Below, one piece after another: positions 24,952 to 32,485 of a stretch of 32,485 nt of DNA (position 1 is its first letter; each line of letters starts with the position of its first letter). The position numbers were made by a program, and so were the translations under genes. The notes beneath the pieces were generated by a model. That model made no database searches and had not been told where the DNA came from. It was given only the letters and a program-made list of their open reading frames with translations. The stretch covers positions 1 through 32,485 of the forward strand of contig CALUPH010000019.1 in the NCBI GenBank assembly GCA_944322615.1, written 5' to 3'. Source of the stretch: Candidatus Gastranaerophilales bacterium (GTDB lineage Bacteria; Cyanobacteriota; Vampirovibrionia; Gastranaerophilales; Gastranaerophilaceae).

Positions 24952-25848
24952 ATGAACGATTTTGCAAAAGAAAAATATAATAAATTAAAAAACATTGTAG
25001 ATGAACATATAGATAAATATATTGAAATTGTATACCCTGAAAGTGTATATAAATCTATGAAATATTCGCTTCTTGCAGGAGGTAAAAGACTAAGACCGGT
25101 AATGGCTATAGAAACAGCAACTATTTTAGGCGCATCTATAGAACAAATTATTCCCACTGCTGCAGCTATAGAGATGCTACATTGCCAAAGTTTAATTCAC
25201 GATGATTTACCTTGCATGGACAATGATGATTTCAGAAGAGGTAAGCCTACAAATCATAAGGTTTTTGGTGAATCTACGGCAGTTTTGGCCGGTGATGCGC
25301 TACTAAGTTTCGCCCCCAAAATTATTATAGATAAAACGCAATCATCGGTTAAACCTGAAACAATACTTAAGGTCCTAAACGAATTTTTTATGGCAGCAGG
25401 TGTTGATGGAATTATTTCTGGTCAAATTGTTGATATAGATTCAGAAAAAAAGAAAATATCTAAAGAAACTCTTGATTTTATATATGAATACAAAACAGCA
25501 AGACTTTTTAAATTAGCAGTTCGTTCAGGTGCTATAATTGCAGGTGCTAATGAAAAACAGCTTGAAGATTTAACAAAATTTGCACAATATTACGGTCATG
25601 CTTTTCAAATATATGATGATATACTTGATGTAACTGCAACTCTGGAAGAAATTGGTAAAACTCCGGGAAAAGATATAAACGCAGAAAAATCAACATACGT
25701 TTCTATGTATGGATTAGATGAAGCAAAAAAACAAGCACTATTCCTTTGTGATAAAGCTTGTGATATACTAAACTCAAATAATATTAAATCTGAAATTTTA
25801 ATAGGAATAGTAGAAAAGATTTCCGAAGGGATAAATAAATGTTCTTAA
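24952..25848 (+). CDS. ispA: Polyprenyl (farnesyl/geranylgeranyl) diphosphate synthase
   Basis: A 298-aa trans-prenyltransferase that condenses IPP with allylic diphosphates. It has GGKRLRP, the first Asp-rich motif DDLPCMDNDD and the second YDDILD, plus GKTPGKD and KSTYV typical of IspA/GGPPS. Length and the DDxxxxD spacing of the first motif fit the bacterial FPP/GGPP group; exact product length is undetermined. It starts 4 nt after rsgA and overlaps the DUF212 gene by 10 nt, so it is co-translated with both. Confidence 0.94.
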   Translation: MNDFAKEKYNKLKNIVDEHIDKYIEIVYPESVYKSMKYSLLAGGKRLRPVMAIETATILGASIEQIIPTAAAIEMLHCQSLIHDDLPCMDNDDFRRGKPTNHKVFGESTAVLAGDALLSFAPKIIIDKTQSSVKPETILKVLNEFFMAAGVDGIISGQIVDIDSEKKKISKETLDFIYEYKTARLFKLAVRSGAIIAGANEKQLEDLTKFAQYYGHAFQIYDDILDVTATLEEIGKTPGKDINAEKSTYVSMYGLDEAKKQALFLCDKACDILNSNNIKSEILIGIVEKISEGINKCS

Positions 25849-26288
25849 ATACAAGTTATGAAATAATCATTAATGGTATAGAAGCTGCAATTGTTGCACA
25901 ACTTTTAAAGTTTATAGGACATTATATAAAAACAAAAGATATAGATTTTCAGGTACTAGCAACAACAGGTGGAATGCCTAGTTCACATACTGCTGGTGTT
26001 ATAGCTTTATCAACAACCGTTGGACTTATATGCGGTTTTGATTCTGTTGAATTTGCAATTGCAATAGGTTATTCGCTTGTTGTTATGTATGATGCGGCAG
26101 GTTTAAGACGTTCAACCGGAAAAATTGCTGCTTGTTTGAATAAAATTCGTGAAGACTTTTATGCAAACAGACCCATGCCCGCAGAAAGATTAAAAGAACT
26201 TCTTGGACACACACCATTTGAGGTTTTTGTCGGAGCACTTCTTGGTATATATATAGCTTGTATAAATCATTTTTATCTTTTTCAATAG
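25839..26288 (+). CDS. Divergent PAP2 (DUF212, YuiD-like) membrane protein
   Basis: A 149-aa integral membrane protein of the DUF212 family, distantly related to PAP2 phosphatases and vanadium haloperoxidases. It shows TGGMPSSHTAGV with the conserved Ser-His, a YDAAGLRR segment carrying the later Asp/Arg residues and a C-terminal LGHTPFEVFVGALLGI with the second His, all family hallmarks. About four membrane helices are likely. Its ATG lies inside the prenyl diphosphate synthase gene (10-nt overlap), so a role as a prenyl or lipid phosphate phosphatase acting on that product is a reasonable inference, not proven. Confidence 0.9.
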   Translation: MFLNTSYEIIINGIEAAIVAQLLKFIGHYIKTKDIDFQVLATTGGMPSSHTAGVIALSTTVGLICGFDSVEFAIAIGYSLVVMYDAAGLRRSTGKIAACLNKIREDFYANRPMPAERLKELLGHTPFEVFVGALLGIYIACINHFYLFQ

Positions 26289-26294
26289 GCAATA

Positions 26295-27971
26295 ATGGAA
26301 AATTTAGAGTTTTTTAATAATTATTCAGATGCTGTTTGTGTATTGGCAAATGATAATAGTATTGTTTTTAAAAACAGACTTTTTATTTCAACATTCTCTG
26401 ATTTCGAGAATATTGATAAATTCAAGAAGCATTTTAATTTCAATTTATGTTTCCTATCATTAGAAAATATCAATAACAAAACACCTATTGATTTTGTTCT
26501 TAAATCAAAAGAAAATTTCCATACTAACTGTACATATCAAAAACACGATGATGAATACCAATATTATTATATTTATACGTTTAAATATGAAAACTATAAA
26601 ATTGTTGTATTTAAAGATATTACATCTATTGATAAAATAGAATCTATAAAAAAGAAATATGAAAAATTAGAAGATTTATACAAAGAAGAAAAAGAATCTA
26701 CAGATAAATTTGCAAAACTACAAGAACATGCCCAAGCTCAAGTATTAAAAATGGGAATAATAAACAGAATTTCTCTTGTAATTAGAGAAACTAATGATAT
26801 TGAATCAATTTTATCTTCAACATTAGAAGAAATACACAATTTGCTCGGAGCTTTCAAAACATATTTTTCTATGAAAGAAAAAAATGGCTTTAGAATTAAA
26901 TATTCTGTTTTACAAAATGATGTTGAAATTAATTCATTAACCGAATATGAAGATGAAATTCTTACTCAGATTAAAAACAAAAATATTGTAGTTTCAAATT
27001 GTTTAAAAGAATTTTTAAACTCTGAAAAGTTTCTGACAAAAGGTATAAAAAGAATTATCATACCTGTATACAATAAAAATAAACTGCTTGGAATTATAGT
27101 AACCCTCACCAGACAAAAGTTTAATTTGGATGATAATAAAGAAATATTACAATCAATTTCTGTTCAATTAGCAAGTTCAATTATACAAGCAGGCTTAATA
27201 CAACAACTAAATAAAAAAAATAAAAAGCTCCAAAAAACACTTAGCGAACTTAAAGACACCCAGATGCAATTAATAAATACTGAAAAAATGGCATCTATTG
27301 GGCAATTGGTATCAGGCGTGGCCCATGAAATTAACACACCGCTTGCTTCTATAAATTCAAACAATACATTAATAAAAAAAATATTATCTTCGTCTGAAAC
27401 AATATCTAATAATCAGCTTGAAATTTTAAGAGATTTAAATTCCATTGATATTGAAGCAGCAAATAGAATTTCTAACATTGTAAAATCATTAAAAAGATTT
27501 GTTCGATTAGACGAAGCTGAATTTCAAGAAGCAGATATAAATAAAGAATTAGATTTAACATTAAAACTAATAGCCCATGAAATGAAAAACAATATTACGA
27601 TTGAAAAACGATATTCGGAATTACCACCTGTATTATGCAGTGTTAATATGTTAAACCAAGTTTTTATGAATATCTTAGTGAATGCTTGCCACAGTATTAT
27701 TGATAATAAAGCAGGTAAAATCGTTATTACAACTTCTTTTGATGAAAAATTCCTGTATGTAAAAATTAAGGACAATGGTGTTGGTATTCCATTAGAACAA
27801 CAAAATAAAATTTTCAATGTAGGGTTTACTACAAAGAAAATTGGGATAGGTACCGGTTTGGGACTGTCTATTTCAAAAAAAATCATAGAACTGCATAAAG
27901 GGAATATTACTTTTACATCAAAAGAAAATACAGGTACAGAGTTTACAATAAGTATTCCGTTCAATCATTAG
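26295..27971 (+). CDS. Soluble sensor histidine kinase (PAS-like, GAF, HisKA, HATPase)
   Basis: A 558-aa cytoplasmic kinase with no membrane segment. Residues 1-110 look PAS-like, 112-150 coiled coil, about 155-300 GAF-like and 302-330 a second coiled coil. The H-box is GVAHEINTPL with H344, the N-box has N463 in ILVNACHS, G1 is DNGVGIP and G2 GTGLGLS. All catalytic motifs are intact. No response regulator is in the window, so it is an orphan. The DUF212 stop TAG sits in its ribosome binding site (TAGGC), 6 nt upstream. Being co-transcribed with isoprenoid genes is unusual; a link to membrane or lipid state is only a guess. Confidence 0.93.
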   Translation: MENLEFFNNYSDAVCVLANDNSIVFKNRLFISTFSDFENIDKFKKHFNFNLCFLSLENINNKTPIDFVLKSKENFHTNCTYQKHDDEYQYYYIYTFKYENYKIVVFKDITSIDKIESIKKKYEKLEDLYKEEKESTDKFAKLQEHAQAQVLKMGIINRISLVIRETNDIESILSSTLEEIHNLLGAFKTYFSMKEKNGFRIKYSVLQNDVEINSLTEYEDEILTQIKNKNIVVSNCLKEFLNSEKFLTKGIKRIIIPVYNKNKLLGIIVTLTRQKFNLDDNKEILQSISVQLASSIIQAGLIQQLNKKNKKLQKTLSELKDTQMQLINTEKMASIGQLVSGVAHEINTPLASINSNNTLIKKILSSSETISNNQLEILRDLNSIDIEAANRISNIVKSLKRFVRLDEAEFQEADINKELDLTLKLIAHEMKNNITIEKRYSELPPVLCSVNMLNQVFMNILVNACHSIIDNKAGKIVITTSFDEKFLYVKIKDNGVGIPLEQQNKIFNVGFTTKKIGIGTGLGLSISKKIIELHKGNITFTSKENTGTEFTISIPFNH

Positions 27972-28878
27972 TCATATATTTTTCAACGATAGTTGGAAGA
28001 ATCAAATCCCAAGCTTGTTCTGTCGGATGTATATTATCAGGGAGCCAGTATTTTTGGTCATATATATCAACATTTCCAATTATATCTTTGACTTTTACAA
28101 CCTTTATACCATATGACTCAAGTTCTTTGACTTCATAATCAGGCAACTCTTTTTTTGACAATTCAGGAAATTCAATAAAAATAAATTTTGAATTAGGATA
28201 CCTTTTTTGAGAAATGTTATAAGTTTCTTTCATAATTTTATTAAACAATTTGAAATTATAACTTTCTTCTTTTGCTTGTTCATAAACAATTTTATTAAGA
28301 ACTCTTTTAACAAAAAATGAAGAATATAATGGATTAAATTCAGGTGTTATATCAACTAAATGTCCATCTATGATTTTATAACGCAAATTAAACATATCTA
28401 TAAGAGGATTAACCTGATAGTTATATAATCTTTGAATATGATTCCAAATAAAAGTATAAATAACATAGTCAGCAGTCTTTGCATCATTCATAATATTATC
28501 ATTATTAATTTGATAATACATAAATTGGGTACCGGTAGCACCTTTAGCTTTATTTATACAGTTTTTTCCTGTCAACTCAGATATTTTATAACACGGTGTT
28601 TGATTATCATTTAAACCTGCACCTTCTGCAAAAGAACAACCAAACCAAACAATGTTATTTGCATTACCTTTTATAAAAGAATTTCTAAATAGCGTTGTAT
28701 CAAATGGTTTTAATAATCTGTATTGCGTCTTATATTGTCTTGTACTATTTGCTTCAAGCCTGTCAGCCTGTGTTTTAAATTTTTCATTTTCTATCTTAGT
28801 TCTATTAAAAGAATAAGCCTCAACAAAAGCCAGAGCCATAATAATTAATAATAAATTTATAAGAATTCTTTTAAGCAT
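27961..28878 (-). CDS. Membrane-anchored SGNH-hydrolase-like protein
   Basis: A 305-aa protein with an N-terminal membrane anchor or uncleaved signal (5-22) and an extracytoplasmic domain. GCSFAEG carries a candidate nucleophile S82 (with Cys at 81) and LPDNIHP near the end a DxxH pair (D281, H284), as in the SGNH/AlgJ-AlgX/DltD-like group that O-acetylates or esterifies envelope polymers. The ATG at 28878 is chosen because GAGA stands before it; a TTG 12 nt upstream is also in frame. It converges on and overlaps the histidine kinase gene by 11 bp. It is probably a polysaccharide-modifying enzyme; the substrate is unknown. Confidence 0.8.
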   Translation of the reverse strand: MLKRILINLLLIIMALAFVEAYSFNRTKIENEKFKTQADRLEANSTRQYKTQYRLLKPFDTTLFRNSFIKGNANNIVWFGCSFAEGAGLNDNQTPCYKISELTGKNCINKAKGATGTQFMYYQINNDNIMNDAKTADYVIYTFIWNHIQRLYNYQVNPLIDMFNLRYKIIDGHLVDITPEFNPLYSSFFVKRVLNKIVYEQAKEESYNFKLFNKIMKETYNISQKRYPNSKFIFIEFPELSKKELPDYEVKELESYGIKVVKVKDIIGNVDIYDQKYWLPDNIHPTEQAWDLILPTIVEKYMTND

Positions 28879-28945
28879 GCATAATCTCAATCTTTTATAG
28901 TTATTTTAACATATATAAACATAGCAAGTTAATTTATGTTTATTA

Positions 28946-28951
28946 TATAAT
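28946..28951 (+). promoter_or_regulatory. hisS: -10 element of the hisS promoter
   Basis: A perfect TATAAT at 28946-28951, with only a weak -35 (TAGCAA, 28922-28927), gives a leader of about 14 nt holding the AGAGG ribosome binding site. Confidence 0.5.
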
Positions 28952-28971
28952 TTGTTCAAAAGAGGTTAATT

Positions 28972-30192
28972 ATGAGTATAAAAGCACAAAAAGGAACAAA
29001 AGATATTTTGCCGGAAGAGATATCAAATTGGCAAAACATAGAAAAAGTAGCGAATGAAGTATTTTCAAAAGCAAATTTTAAAGAAATAAGAACACCTATA
29101 TTTGAAGATACAGCATTGTTCGAACGTGGTGTTGGAGATACAACAGACATTGTTAATAAAGAAATGTACACTTTTACAAAAAGTGACAGAAGTATAACAT
29201 TACGCCCTGAAAATACAGCAGGTGTTGTAAGAGCATATTTGGAACATAACTTTTACAGAGAAAGTCCTCCTATAAAATTTTGGTATAAAGGTCCAATGTT
29301 CAGATACGAAAGACCACAAGCCGGAAGACAAAGACAATTCCATCAAATTGGGGTGGAAATGTTTGGTGTGGAAGATGCTTCAGCAGATGTTGAGTGTATC
29401 GTTTTAGCCACAGAGTTTTTAAAAGGATTAGGATTAAATGACTTAGTAGTTGAAATAAACTCATTAGGTTGCAGCGTTTGCAGGAAAGAATATAAAGAAC
29501 AACTAAAGAAAGCAATTGCACCATTTTTAAGCGGTTTATGTGAAGATTGCAGAAATCGTTATGAAAAAAATCCTCTAAGAATCTTGGATTGCAAAAATGA
29601 AACTTGCAATAAATTATTTGAAGAAAATCATTTGAAAGAATCAGTATCAGGAATAAAATTATGTAATGATTGTTCTAATCACTATGAAAAATTAAAATCA
29701 TATTTGAACGCACTAAATATAAAATATGTTGAAAATACTTTTTTAGTAAGAGGATTAGATTATTATACAAGAACAGTATTTGAAATAAAGTCAAATAATT
29801 TAGGATCACAAAATGCTGTATGTGGTGGCGGAAGATATGACGGATTAGTAGAAACTCTTGGCGGTCCACATACACCGGCAGTTGGTTGGGCAATGGGTGT
29901 TGAACGATTAAATGCATTAATACCAAAATTAGAATCACCAAAGATTGATTATTTTGTTGTATCTGATAATCAAATTGAAGCCATAAAACTTGTTGACAAA
30001 TTAAGGAAAAAAGGCTTATCAGCAGAATTTGATTATACATCGAGAAAATTTGCAAAACAGCTTGAAAAAGCAGCTAAAATAGCAAATTTTGCAATTATTC
30101 TTGGAGAAGATGAAATAAAGAATAACTATATGACAGTAAAAAATCTTTCAGATTCAACACAAACAAAAAAAACAATAGAAGAATTAATATAA
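28972..30192 (+). CDS. hisS: Histidyl-tRNA synthetase
   Basis: A 406-aa class II synthetase that charges tRNA-His. Motif 2 is FRYERPQAGRQRQFHQ, the histidine signature is LVRGLDYYTRTVFE, and GGRYDGLVETLGG and the motif 3 region GWAMGVERL follow. A four-cysteine insert-like stretch (CSVC, CEDC, then CKNETC and CNDC) gives eight Cys between residues 165 and 240, a pattern seen in many bacterial HisRS. AGAGG precedes the ATG. It runs convergently to the 74-aa gene with only 5 nt between stops. Confidence 0.98.
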   Translation: MSIKAQKGTKDILPEEISNWQNIEKVANEVFSKANFKEIRTPIFEDTALFERGVGDTTDIVNKEMYTFTKSDRSITLRPENTAGVVRAYLEHNFYRESPPIKFWYKGPMFRYERPQAGRQRQFHQIGVEMFGVEDASADVECIVLATEFLKGLGLNDLVVEINSLGCSVCRKEYKEQLKKAIAPFLSGLCEDCRNRYEKNPLRILDCKNETCNKLFEENHLKESVSGIKLCNDCSNHYEKLKSYLNALNIKYVENTFLVRGLDYYTRTVFEIKSNNLGSQNAVCGGGRYDGLVETLGGPHTPAVGWAMGVERLNALIPKLESPKIDYFVVSDNQIEAIKLVDKLRKKGLSAEFDYTSRKFAKQLEKAAKIANFAIILGEDEIKNNYMTVKNLSDSTQTKKTIEELI

Positions 30193-30197
30193 AATAA

Positions 30198-30422
30198 TTA
30201 ATATATTAAATGTTTAACAGCGGACAACTCTTCGTAAGCAGCACCGGCTTCGGAGAGTTCTTCTATTGTTATACCAAAGAGTCCAATAAAATTTTTTGTT
30301 TTATCATTTAAACTATTAGACCTTATATCAGAAAGAACCTGAGAGATAATATCCTCTCTTTTTAAAGTACTACCTTTTAAATCTGTATTTTTATTAAAAA
30401 TTCTCTTTTTTGACTTGCCCAT
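30198..30422 (-). CDS. Small protein of unknown function
   Basis: A 74-aa protein that I do not recognise. A very basic N-terminus (MGKSKKRIFNKN) is followed by two helical segments, the second ending LFGITIEELSEAGAAYEEL. There is no cysteine, signal or membrane segment. GAGGA lies upstream of the ATG at reasonable distance, so it is probably real. It is divergent from the LysM-like lipoprotein gene and convergent with hisS, with no terminator between the two stops. Confidence 0.6.
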   Translation of the reverse strand: MGKSKKRIFNKNTDLKGSTLKREDIISQVLSDIRSNSLNDKTKNFIGLFGITIEELSEAGAAYEELSAVKHLIY

Positions 30423-30456
30423 TATATTTGTTCCTCATATCATTGTATATATATTT

Positions 30457-30565
30457 TCTTGTCTTTACAAGATAATTGACAAAGATTTAATGTTAATAAA
30501 TGTAAAAAAAAAGTAAAATACAGTTTAGATTTCGCAATTTTTACTTTTTTGAGCATTTATCTTGT
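30457..30565 (+). promoter_or_regulatory. Nested inverted repeats in the lipoprotein leader
   Basis: A small hairpin TCTTGT-CTTT-ACAAGA (30457-30472) precedes a larger one in which AAAAAAGTAAAA (30507-30518) pairs with TTTTACTTTTTT (30539-30550). ACAAGATAA (30467-30475) is also complementary to TTATCTTGT (30557-30565), so alternative folds exist. TTGACA at 30477-30482 is a possible -35, but I see no good -10 partner. The ribosome binding site AAAGGAG follows at 30579-30585. Confidence 0.45.
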
Positions 30566-30593
30566 TAAGTGATTTACCAAAGGAGTAGTTAGC

Positions 30594-32485
30594 ATGAAAA
30601 TTAGTCATATTTCAGCAAATACACAATACAACTTTAATAAAAAAGTAAATAATAAAAATAATATAGAGAAAAACTTACCTCAAGTTAGTGCTGTTTCTTT
30701 TGGAAATACTTCAGATAACTTAAAAAGGGTAGGTTTAGCAGGAACTGCAGCATTAATGGGATTAGGTCTGGCTGGATGTAATCCACAGCAAGCAAATTTA
30801 CCACCTTCCGGTTCAGAAAATATAGAAGAATCAATACAAGAAAAAACTGCAGATGATGTTGCTAATGCAATTGATGCAGCAAAAGAAGCCGGTCTTTCAG
30901 GCAAAACTGATTTGGCTGACATTTCTTTAGTTTCTCTTCCTGTTACTGAATTTTATTTTACAAACTCTGATGGTGTTATTTTATTAAAACCGGATAAAGA
31001 TGTTCCAACAAATGAATCAGGAGCAGTTATTGCAACTATTACAGAAAAAAAATCAGATGTAATTGATGAAGGTGCTACTTTAGGTGAAATCATTGAAAAA
31101 GTATATACTGATGCGCTAAATTCATATGAAGGTGAACAAAAAACTGCTATTTACAATAAATTGATTGATGAAACTATTCAATCAAATCCGGGATTAGCAG
31201 AATTCATACAGGCAGAATTAGGTGAAAATGCTACAAGCTATGAGAAAATAAGTAATTTAAATTTATACAAAGGTAAATCAAGTTCTGATCAAGTTTTAGA
31301 TACAAGATTAATTACTCTTCCTTCATCTGTAGTATATCAAGTTCAAGCAGAACAACCTGAAAACGCTGATTTCTGTTATTCTATGGATTCATATTCTCCG
31401 AAAGACACAATAGCAAGCGTTGTTGAAGATTCTGACAAGCTATTAGAAGGAGAATATTCTTCTTTATCTGATTTGATATATGGACAATATGGAGATGATA
31501 TTTCAGATGAAGCGTACAGAGACATAGTATATGCCATAGTAAATTCTCCTGAAAATGCCGAAAATTTCGAAAATGTACTTGACGATATGAATTTTTACGA
31601 CATTCTTACTACAGGAAGCATTACTGACTTAAACAGAACTTTAGATGAAAATACAGATAAAGAAATGATTGGTTTGGTTCTTCCTTCTGTTACTACATTA
31701 AGAACTCAAGCACATAATGCAGATACAACAAAAACCGATAAAGACGGTATAGTTTATCAAATTTCTCCTGCTGCTGTTAAAGAAGGACAAAATGACAGAG
31801 TTGTTGTAATTAAAGACAATACAAATAAAGATGGCAAAATGGAAGCCGGAGATATATACACGCTTCAAGACGTATTGCAATACTACTCATCACCTAATGG
31901 AGAAGGCAGATTTGCCGTTGTTAAAGATGGTAATTTAGTTCTAAATTCAAGCATTGATTATAGTGATGAATTTTCAAAGAATATTATGCAACAAGTTGTT
32001 TATGCTAATTTAGACATTTTTGCAACAGAATATGAAGATAAAAATGGAATACATAAATATGGTGTATTTGATGTAGAGCCGGGATTTGATACTGAAGGCA
32101 AAACTTTAGAAGAAATCATACAACATTCATCAATCAACATTGATAGAATGATGGATTACAGTTTTGTTGATGAAAATGGCATTTCAAGATTTGAGGATGG
32201 TGTTGAACTAAGATTACCACAATTCAATTACAGAATAAATCATTGTGCAACACTAAAACCATGTGGCGATATTACAAAACCGGAACCAACAAAGACTCCG
32301 GAGCCAACTCAACCAACTGAGCCAACAAAACCGACTGAGCCAACAAAACCGACTAAGCCAACTCAACCAACAGAGCCAACAAAGCCGACTGAGCCAACTC
32401 AACCGACTGAGCCAACAAAGCCGACTGAGCCAACTCAACCGACTGAGCCAACAAAGCCGACTGAGCCAACTCAACCGACTGAGCC
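30594..32485 (+). CDS. Lipoprotein with VSFG leader, LysM-like segments and PTx-repeat tail (partial)
   Basis: An ATG with AAAGGAG upstream opens a frame that stays open to the window edge (630 codons, C-terminus missing). Residues 1-43 are a polar Asn/Lys-rich leader with VSFG at 34-37. KR at 44-45, a hydrophobic stretch and the lipobox LAGC with C62 then give a lipoprotein signal, oddly far from the start. Three segments begin with a TLxEI-like helix and end in an LxLP strand: about 158-243, 284-364 and 500-542. The last has normal LysM length and pattern (GKTLEEII, INIDRM, GVELRLP); the first two look like LysM modules with helical inserts. From about 562 the tail is PTE, PTK, PTE, PTQ triplets. 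It is probably a cell-envelope anchor protein; no catalytic domain is seen so far. Confidence 0.8.
   Translation, partial: MKISHISANTQYNFNKKVNNKNNIEKNLPQVSAVSFGNTSDNLKRVGLAGTAALMGLGLAGCNPQQANLPPSGSENIEESIQEKTADDVANAIDAAKEAGLSGKTDLADISLVSLPVTEFYFTNSDGVILLKPDKDVPTNESGAVIATITEKKSDVIDEGATLGEIIEKVYTDALNSYEGEQKTAIYNKLIDETIQSNPGLAEFIQAELGENATSYEKISNLNLYKGKSSSDQVLDTRLITLPSSVVYQVQAEQPENADFCYSMDSYSPKDTIASVVEDSDKLLEGEYSSLSDLIYGQYGDDISDEAYRDIVYAIVNSPENAENFENVLDDMNFYDILTTGSITDLNRTLDENTDKEMIGLVLPSVTTLRTQAHNADTTKTDKDGIVYQISPAAVKEGQNDRVVVIKDNTNKDGKMEAGDIYTLQDVLQYYSSPNGEGRFAVVKDGNLVLNSSIDYSDEFSKNIMQQVVYANLDIFATEYEDKNGIHKYGVFDVEPGFDTEGKTLEEIIQHSSINIDRMMDYSFVDENGISRFEDGVELRLPQFNYRINHCATLKPCGDITKPEPTKTPEPTQPTEPTKPTEPTKPTKPTQPTEPTKPTEPTQPTEPTKPTEPTQPTEPTKPTEPTQPTE
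32276..32485 (+). repeat. PTx-coding tandem repeat running off the window
   Basis: A 9-nt unit coding P-T-x is organised into a 36-nt superunit coding PTEPTKPTEPTQ. Copies are less regular at the start and near identical toward the edge. The minus-strand frame across it (W/L/S-rich) is a by-product. The repeat continues beyond base 32485, and assembly here may be unreliable. Confidence 0.9.

Noticed and set aside
29585-29705. Possible extra zinc-binding domain fused into hisS
   Set aside because: CxxC pairs in this part of histidyl-tRNA synthetase occur in many bacterial versions, so this is not a fusion.
32253-32474. Minus-strand frame rich in Trp, Leu and Ser across the PTx repeat
   Set aside because: It is the mirror translation of the tandem repeat in the lipoprotein gene, with no ribosome binding site and no natural composition.

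Overview
The window looks like chromosomal DNA from a very AT-rich, non-photosynthetic bacterium. My best guess is a gut Melainabacteria/Vampirovibrionia (Gastranaerophilales-like) organism. This rests on overall gene style, a signal-peptide SLH-domain envelope protein, rubrerythrin (anaerobic or microaerobic life), and two proteins with an N-terminal Asn/Lys-rich leader ending in VSFG, a style I associate with that group. No rRNA or tRNA fixes the taxonomy. Stop codons are mainly TAA with a few TAG and TGA, so code 11 fits. I see no tRNA, rRNA, CRISPR array, transposase or phage gene.

Layout. 1-296: no convincing gene; clustered TTGCACT/AGTGCAA heptamers and a terminator. 297-2705 (-): GH13 alpha-glucan enzyme. 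2859-3401 (+): rubrerythrin, divergent from it across a 7-1-7 palindrome. 3430-3684 (-): SHOCT-like small protein. 3786-5804 (-): CHASE2-GGDEF diguanylate cyclase preceded by a 41-codon ORF and a hairpin that may hide its ribosome binding site. 6108-8138 (+): cysteine-rich SLH protein. 8245-8757 (+): double zinc-ribbon protein. 8792-9544 (-): YebC. 9591-10364 (+): TPR protein. 10443-12318 (+): glutaredoxin coupled to a divergent hybrid-cluster-protein (Hcp) homologue that has lost almost all metal ligands. 12373-18507 (-): lipid cluster, transcribed yceD-rpmF-plsX-fabH-fabD-fabG-acpP-fabF. 18600-19232 (-): two unknown small genes. 19474-20325 (-): uridine-kinase-like P-loop kinase. 20404-21606 (-): patatin. 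21693-23828 (-): pnp. 23940-27971 (+): tight run of rsgA, polyprenyl diphosphate synthase, DUF212/divergent PAP2 and a soluble histidine kinase. 27961-28878 (-): membrane-anchored SGNH protein overlapping the kinase tail to tail. 28972-30192 (+): hisS. 30198-30422 (-): unknown 74-aa protein. 30594 to the right edge (+): lipoprotein with a VSFG leader, LysM-like segments and a PTx-repeat tail that runs out of the window.

How the genes work together. The central block makes and elongates fatty acids: PlsX links acyl-ACP to phospholipid synthesis, FabH initiates, FabD supplies malonyl-ACP, FabF condenses, FabG reduces, and AcpP carries the chain. RpmF and YceD are their usual ribosomal companions. 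Other housekeeping genes cover RNA decay (pnp), ribosome maturation (rsgA), translation (hisS, yebC) and isoprenoids. The accessory layer is envelope and signalling: SLH protein, LysM-like lipoprotein, SGNH protein, diguanylate cyclase and histidine kinase.

The best leads for something undescribed are the ligand-less Hcp homologue in a glutaredoxin operon and the shared N-terminal VSFG leader on two otherwise unrelated proteins. The sORF/hairpin leader of the diguanylate cyclase, the left-edge heptamer array and the near-leaderless promoter of the fatty-acid cluster come next.
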